DNA of 64,000 nucleotides from Bacillota bacterium (GTDB lineage: Bacteria; Bacillota; Clostridia; Christensenellales; UMGS416), in assembly GCA_023410875.1 (NCBI GenBank), contig JAEYPH010000019.1:46536-110535 (forward strand). The letters are read 5' to 3'. Made by a program: the position numbers and the translations under genes. Shown here piece by piece: positions 60,053-64,000 of this stretch. Positions within the stretch are counted from its first letter, which is position 1, and each line of letters starts with the position of its first letter. The notes below the pieces were generated by a model that saw only the letters and a program-made list of their open reading frames with translations, was not told the origin of the DNA and searched no databases.

Positions 60053-61144
60053 ATGCCTACCATCAGCCTTTGCATGATCGTACGCAACGAGGAGGACACG
60101 CTGCGCCGCTGCGTGGAAAGCGCCCGCCCTCTCGTAGAGGAGATCATCATCGTGGATACCGGCTCCACCGACAACACCCGAGCCATCGCCGCGGAGCTGA
60201 CTGAACACGTTTACGATTTCAAGTGGATCGACGACTTTTCCGCCGCCCGCAATTTCGCCTTTTCCAAGGCCACGCAGGACTACATTCTGCATCTGGACGC
60301 CGACGACGTGATGCTGCCCGAGGACCAGCGCAAGTTCCTGGAGCACAAAGCCAGGCTGCGCGACGAAGTGGACGCGGTGATGATGCGCTACAACGTGGGC
60401 TTCGACGGCCGCGGCAACGTGACGCTGTTCTATCAACGCGAGCGCATGGTCCGCCGCGACCGGGGATACCGCTGGCACGAGCCGGTGCATGAATATCTGG
60501 AGATCGGCGGCAAAATCGAGCACTGGGATGTGACCGTGAGCCATCTCAAGCTGCACCCGACCCCCGCCGGGCGCAACCTGAACATCTACGAAAAACGCGC
60601 CGCCGCCGGCGAAGTGTTTTCGCCGCGGGCGCTGTATTACTATGCCCGGGAGCTGTACTATGCCGGCCAGCACGCCCGCGCCTGCGCACAGTTTACACTG
60701 TTTCTGGACGGCGGCCAGGGCTGGCTGGAGGACAACATCAACGCCTGCCTGATGATGGCCCGCTCCTATGCTTCGCTGGGCGACGAAAAGCGGCGCATGG
60801 AATCGCTGGTGCGCAGCTTCACCTATGACCTGCCCCGGGCGGAGATCTGTTGTGAACTGGGTTATCTCTACAAGCAAAAGGCGGACTACCGCCGCTCCGC
60901 CTTCTGGTTTGAAACGGCGCTGCGCCTGGACAAGCCCACCAGCGGTTTCATTCAACTGAACTACTATGGATACATCCCCAATATGGAGCTGTGTGTGTGC
61001 TACGACAGGCTGGGCAACAAGGAGCTTGCCATGCAACACAACGAGCGCGCCGCAGCCATCAAACCCGACGACCCGGCGGTGAAGCACAACCGGGATTACT
61101 TCGCCAAGCTCGGGTTGTACAAGGGTGAGGAAATCACCAAATAG
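60053..61144 (+). CDS. Family 2 glycosyltransferase with TPR repeats
   Basis: 363 residues. GT-A fold: ISLCMIVRNEEDTLRRCVES, IIIVDTGSTDNTRAIA, and the metal-binding LHLDADD. The second half holds TPR-like helices (ALYYYARELYYAGQHARACAQF, ICCELGYLYKQKADYRRSAFW). This GT2-TPR layout is common in Clostridia and includes SunS-like glycosyltransferases acting on peptides; here neighbours point instead to envelope glycans. Weak ribosome site. It follows the wbp-like genes after 161 bases with two hairpins between. Confidence 0.88.
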   Translation: MPTISLCMIVRNEEDTLRRCVESARPLVEEIIIVDTGSTDNTRAIAAELTEHVYDFKWIDDFSAARNFAFSKATQDYILHLDADDVMLPEDQRKFLEHKARLRDEVDAVMMRYNVGFDGRGNVTLFYQRERMVRRDRGYRWHEPVHEYLEIGGKIEHWDVTVSHLKLHPTPAGRNLNIYEKRAAAGEVFSPRALYYYARELYYAGQHARACAQFTLFLDGGQGWLEDNINACLMMARSYASLGDEKRRMESLVRSFTYDLPRAEICCELGYLYKQKADYRRSAFWFETALRLDKPTSGFIQLNYYGYIPNMELCVCYDRLGNKELAMQHNERAAAIKPDDPAVKHNRDYFAKLGLYKGEEITK

Positions 61145-61180
61145 AGTTAGGTTCCCAGAATCGCCCAATTTATGGTATTC

Positions 61181-61212
61181 TGTTGGCATTTCGTGGCGTC
61201 GGAATGCCAACA
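61181..61212 (+). promoter_or_regulatory. Inverted repeat upstream of the YbaK-like gene
   Basis: TGTTGGCATT/AATGCCAACA, 10 bp perfect, 12-base centre, followed by a smaller TGCAT/ATGCA repeat near 61215-61228. Either a terminator-like end of the GT2 gene without a T-run or an operator for the next gene. Confidence 0.55.
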
Positions 61213-61247
61213 GCTGCATTCCGATGCACCAAAGATGGAGGTCCGAC

Positions 61248-61718
61248 ATGTCTGTGGATGTCGTTCGCAAGCACTTCTCGCAGTGGGGCATGGAGCACAG
61301 GATACGGGAGCTGCCCCTGTCCAGCGCCACCGTGGAGGAAGCGGCGGCCGCGCTGGGCTGCGAGGGATGCCGAATCGCCAAGACGCTGTCCTTTCTGGTG
61401 GAAGGGCGGCCTGTGCTGATCGTGATGGCCGGCGACGCCAAGGTGGACAACGCAAAATACAAAGAGCAATTCCATGCCAAGGCGGTCATGCTGCGGGGCG
61501 ACGAAGTGGAAACCCTGACCGGCCACCCGGTTGGCGGCGTATGCCCCTTCGGCGTCGGTGCGGATGTTGCGGTCTATCTGGACCGATCCTTGCAGCGGTT
61601 CGAGACTGTATACCCCGCCTGCGGCAGCCGCAACAGCGCCATCGAGCTCACACTTGCTGAGTTGGAAACTTGCTCGGGTTCCATGGGCTGGATCGATGTG
61701 GGCAAAGGGTGGGTATAA
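61248..61718 (+). CDS. YbaK/EbsC-type aminoacyl-tRNA deacylase-like protein
   Basis: 156 residues of the YbaK/ProX superfamily: CRIAKTLSFLVEGRPVLIVM with the catalytic-type Lys, and GGVCPFGVGADVAVYLD, which matches the family's GGxxPFG motif. Family members hydrolyse mischarged tRNAs such as Cys- or Ala-tRNA-Pro; the specificity here is unknown. GGAGG precedes the ATG at 61248; the open frame continues upstream through the inverted repeat but without family similarity. Confidence 0.9.
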   Translation: MSVDVVRKHFSQWGMEHRIRELPLSSATVEEAAAALGCEGCRIAKTLSFLVEGRPVLIVMAGDAKVDNAKYKEQFHAKAVMLRGDEVETLTGHPVGGVCPFGVGADVAVYLDRSLQRFETVYPACGSRNSAIELTLAELETCSGSMGWIDVGKGWV

Positions 61719-61726
61719 ATTAAGAG

Positions 61727-61752
61727 GCCTCCCGGCGTTTTCGCCGGGAGGC
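61727..61752. terminator. Terminator hairpin between convergent genes
   Basis: Perfect 11-bp stem GCCTCCCGGCG/CGCCGGGAGGC with a TTTT loop. Lies 9 bases past the YbaK-like stop and 30 bases past the URO-D-like stop; on the minus strand CTCTTAATTT follows. The stem is nearly the same as P3 of the rpsR 3' structure but lacks its GATAACCGTC tip. Confidence 0.75.
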
Positions 61753-61781
61753 AACAATGCTACAATACTATTTAGCAGCGC

Positions 61782-62900
61782 TTAAAAAGCCATTCGAACC
61801 CAACCTTTGGTGTCCTGATCCACCGGCTCGCGCCCCAATAGCTCCCTTCCAACTTCGACGTAATACCGGTAGTTCTCGATGGGTGTACCATTGGGGATGC
61901 GGTGATCGATGCCGAACACGACGCCGCCGTCCAGCATCAGCGGCTGCATCTTGTATTCCAACTCTTCACGAATCTCGCGCTTGCTCTTGCGCAGCACATG
62001 CTTGTCGATGCCGCCCTTGAAGGTAATCTTGTGGCCGTACTTCTTGCGCAGCTGCACGATGTCCATGCCAGCGGCGGGCTCGCACGGGTAGAAGTTCGTC
62101 ACGCCGCACTCGATAAAGGCATCGATCACCGGCACCATGTGGCCGTCGCTGTCCTGGGAAAACACCTGCGTCCCCCGGGCGGAAACCAGGTCCCAGGCCG
62201 CCCGGTAATAGGGCTTGATGAATTCGCGCACGGTGTTGGGGCCGATGAGCGGGCTGCTCTTGCCGGCCATGTCCTCATGCACCGACAGGATGTCGATCCC
62301 GACGACGTCGGTTACGCGCTCGAGCACCTTCACGGCGGTGTCGCGCACGGTGTTTAGAATGTCCCATACGAGCTCCGGGTCGTCATAATAGGCAAGGCAG
62401 GCGTTCCCATCGCCCATGAGCTCCCGGAGCACATCAAACCCACCGGGGATGCCCGCGATGACCAGGGCGCCGTTCTCCTGAGCCTTCTTGGCCTTGAGCA
62501 GCTGCTGGGGATCCACACGGCCCTCTTCGTAGGTCAGCATGGGCTTCATCTTCAGCCATGAGTCCATGTCCTTCACGGGGAAGTCCAGCGGCAGCGCGAT
62601 GGTCGCGTACCCTTTGGGCAGCTTGGTCTTGCGGCCCAGGGAATCCACGCTGATGATGTACTCCGGCGTGTCCTCCAGCACTCTGGGAGCGGGAGTATGG
62701 ATGAAGCCGGTGCTGCCAACATGCACCAGATCCACCGCGTCCCAGCAAAAGTCGGTCAGATCAATCTCCCCCGGCGCGGCGCCCTGAGAGCGCCACTGTT
62801 CCTCCAAACCCACCAGCGGCCCGAACAGCTCGCAGAACATCTGGCGCTGCACATTTCTGCCGGTGACCAAATCAAGGTATTCCTGCCTCGTCCATCGCAT
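61782..62900 (-). CDS. Uroporphyrinogen decarboxylase (URO-D) superfamily protein
   Basis: 372 residues, URO-D-like TIM barrel of the group that includes corrinoid-dependent methyltransferases (MtaA/CmuA). Characteristic: SQDSDGHMVPVIDAFIECGVTNFYPCEP, then IVQLRKKYGHKITFKGGIDKHVL. True HemE signature sequences at the N-terminus are absent, so haem synthesis is unlikely; a role in one-carbon or demethylation metabolism is inference and no corrinoid protein is adjacent. GGAGGTG precedes the ATG at 62900. Confidence 0.85.
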   Translation of the reverse strand: MRWTRQEYLDLVTGRNVQRQMFCELFGPLVGLEEQWRSQGAAPGEIDLTDFCWDAVDLVHVGSTGFIHTPAPRVLEDTPEYIISVDSLGRKTKLPKGYATIALPLDFPVKDMDSWLKMKPMLTYEEGRVDPQQLLKAKKAQENGALVIAGIPGGFDVLRELMGDGNACLAYYDDPELVWDILNTVRDTAVKVLERVTDVVGIDILSVHEDMAGKSSPLIGPNTVREFIKPYYRAAWDLVSARGTQVFSQDSDGHMVPVIDAFIECGVTNFYPCEPAAGMDIVQLRKKYGHKITFKGGIDKHVLRKSKREIREELEYKMQPLMLDGGVVFGIDHRIPNGTPIENYRYYVEVGRELLGREPVDQDTKGWVRMAF

Positions 62901-63097
62901 GGGTGCACCTCCTTTTCGCGTCCGGCTGGCCGCGTGCTGCGCACGCTGCTCGCCCAAGCAACCTGGATGCTATGGCATCTTACGCGATTCAGACAACTTG
63001 TCCACGCTCAGTAAAACACAGAATCGGGCGAATGGGAATAGCAAGCCGGTCTTTCACCGACTTTCACCGATATTGTCTTTGTTTTTATCTATTTTCT

Positions 63098-63730
63098 CTA
63101 TATATTCCTCAGTACATCTTGTGCAAGATACACGCCGCCGGCAGCTTCCACCGCCAGCCGGTCAGCAAACTGCCGGCTAAATTGCACACGCTCCAGAAAC
63201 ACCCGGCGGGCCGGCTCGAAGTTGAACTGGGGAAGCAATTCCTCCACCATCTTGTCCATCTCCGTGCGGTAGAACTCCAGCGACATCTCCGGCCCGCTGC
63301 CGCTGAGCACACTATAGCTCACATTGAGCCACACCTCAATGCTGCCGAAATGATCCACAATGTCGGCGTCCTGCAGCAGCTGTTCCATCTCGGTGCTGGG
63401 CAGGCCACGCTTGTTGTGCTTTTGGATGGCGCTCTGTATCACCGGCAGTGCTTCCGGCTCCACGATGCCCCGCAGCAGTTTGCCGGCGCGGGCGGCGCCG
63501 GCCACTCCGTGGTCGGTCTTGCTGGTTTTGGCACAGTCGTGCAGTTGGGCGGCGGCATACAGCGCGTCATCCCATTCGGCGCGTTCGGGGAACAGCAGCT
63601 CCCGCAGCCACAGTGCCAATGCCGCCGTGCGTTGGCCGTGGCGATAAGCCCAGCCAATTTCCCTCTCTTTATGAGAACGCTCGTTCAACAGCGTCTCCCG
63701 GGCGATGCGGTCGATTTGTGATCGCTCCAT
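63098..63730 (-). CDS. HD-domain hydrolase
   Basis: 210 residues. Metal ligands of an HD domain: H in AYRHGQRTAAL, HD in AAAQLHDCAKT, H in IQKHNKRGLP, and D in LLQDADIVDHFG. This resembles small HD phosphohydrolases acting on nucleotides, but the exact family (YqeK-like versus others) is not clear. GGAGGACGG precedes the ATG at 63730. Single gene, transcribed away from the Pho-box promoter. Confidence 0.82.
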   Translation of the reverse strand: MERSQIDRIARETLLNERSHKEREIGWAYRHGQRTAALALWLRELLFPERAEWDDALYAAAQLHDCAKTSKTDHGVAGAARAGKLLRGIVEPEALPVIQSAIQKHNKRGLPSTEMEQLLQDADIVDHFGSIEVWLNVSYSVLSGSGPEMSLEFYRTEMDKMVEELLPQFNFEPARRVFLERVQFSRQFADRLAVEAAGGVYLAQDVLRNI

Positions 63731-63820
63731 GCCGTCCTCCTCGTATGTACAAAACATAAAGAATCATACGCACATCAAATCCTTGTGTCAAACACCCGCG
63801 CAAAATCGCTTAATCTCATT

Positions 63821-63885
63821 TTAACATTCAGATAACAGATCATTAACTTATCAATAACTTTCGCTTCACACGCTGCCTATATGAT
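63821..63885 (+). promoter_or_regulatory. Pho-box promoter of the window-end lipoprotein
   Basis: Five hexamers at exact 11-base steps: TTAACA (63821), ATAACA (63832), TTAACT (63843), ATAACT (63854), TTCACA (63865); a sixth weak one, TTAATC, lies at 63810. Nine bases after the last is TATGAT (63880-63885). This matches the promoter at 12177-12241 in repeat number, phase, last hexamer and gap. Confidence 0.85.
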
Positions 63886-63922
63886 GAAAACGAACAATGA
63901 AAACGAAACAGGAGGAATCCCA

Positions 63923-64000
63923 ATGAAGAGCCGTAAGTTCCTTTCCGTGCTTGCAGCGGTGGCGCTGTCGGCGGCCGTTCTGCTGACCGGCTGCCAGAAC
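63923..64000 (+). CDS. Lipoprotein, probable phosphate-binding PstS (5' end only)
   Basis: Only 26 residues are inside the window: MKSRKFLSVLAAVALSAAVL then LTGCQN. This is a lipoprotein signal peptide with lipobox LLTGC (lipid on Cys24). GGAGGA precedes the ATG. The identification as PstS, the phosphate-binding protein of the Pst transporter, rests entirely on the Pho-box promoter and the lipoprotein start. Confidence 0.6.
   Translation, partial: MKSRKFLSVLAAVALSAAVLLTGCQN

Overview
The window comes from a GC-rich, endospore-forming member of the Clostridia. The evidence is spoIVA, a SpoVD/FtsI-type PBP with PASTA domains, a Firmicutes-type division cluster (mraZ to ftsZ with paired DUF881 genes and the small basic protein) and a MurE carrying the DNPR motif typical of meso-DAP enzymes. 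Genus cannot be fixed from sequence alone. Most genes lie on the minus strand, have AGGAGG-type ribosome sites and often overlap by 4 bases.

Layout. 1-4637: a drug- or peptide-type ABC exporter (permease cut by the window edge, plus ATPase) with an intramembrane-sensing kinase and OmpR-type regulator. 4713-9680: a complete branched-chain amino-acid ABC operon (livK-livH-livM-livG-livF). 9681-13904: small genes (ferredoxin, DegV, GyrI-like protein, demi-ferritin, YggS) separated by long, highly structured non-coding DNA. 14027-25131: a GH5 lipoprotein, a 2847-residue cyclic beta-1,2-glucan synthase and a HAD phosphatase. 25486-29457: spoIVA, an aminoglycoside-nucleotidyltransferase-like gene and a GT39-like membrane protein. 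29821-45971: the dcw cluster, from mraZ through ftsZ, without murF, murG or murC. 46138-49597: MazG-like, DUF2232, rplI, dnaB. 49711-55704: pirin, MarR plus flavin reductase, a bicovalent-FAD oxidoreductase, a polytopic membrane protein and an XRE regulator. 55883-57087: rpsF-ssb-rpsR. 57182-61144: three genes of a UDP-diacetamido-uronic-acid pathway and a GT2-TPR protein. 61248-64000: YbaK-like, URO-D-like, HD-domain protein, and the start of a lipoprotein behind a Pho-box promoter.

The most unusual content is non-coding. (1) Four copies of a composite 3' structure end three minus-strand genes (ferredoxin, ftsZ, rpsR) and one orphan plus-strand transcript. It consists of a hairpin at the stop codon, a second hairpin whose stems covary between copies, and a terminator hairpin with an invariant GATAACCGTC. 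(2) Two promoters carry five 11-bp-phased TTNACA-like repeats ending exactly 9 bp before the -10: one precedes the window-end lipoprotein, the other drives a roughly 100-nt apparent small RNA with an anti-Shine-Dalgarno C-rich stretch. (3) Dispersed repeat families (A four copies, B three, C two) fill the gene-free gaps. Family A shows compensatory changes in its second hairpin. No CRISPR array, tRNA, rRNA, transposase or phage gene was seen.
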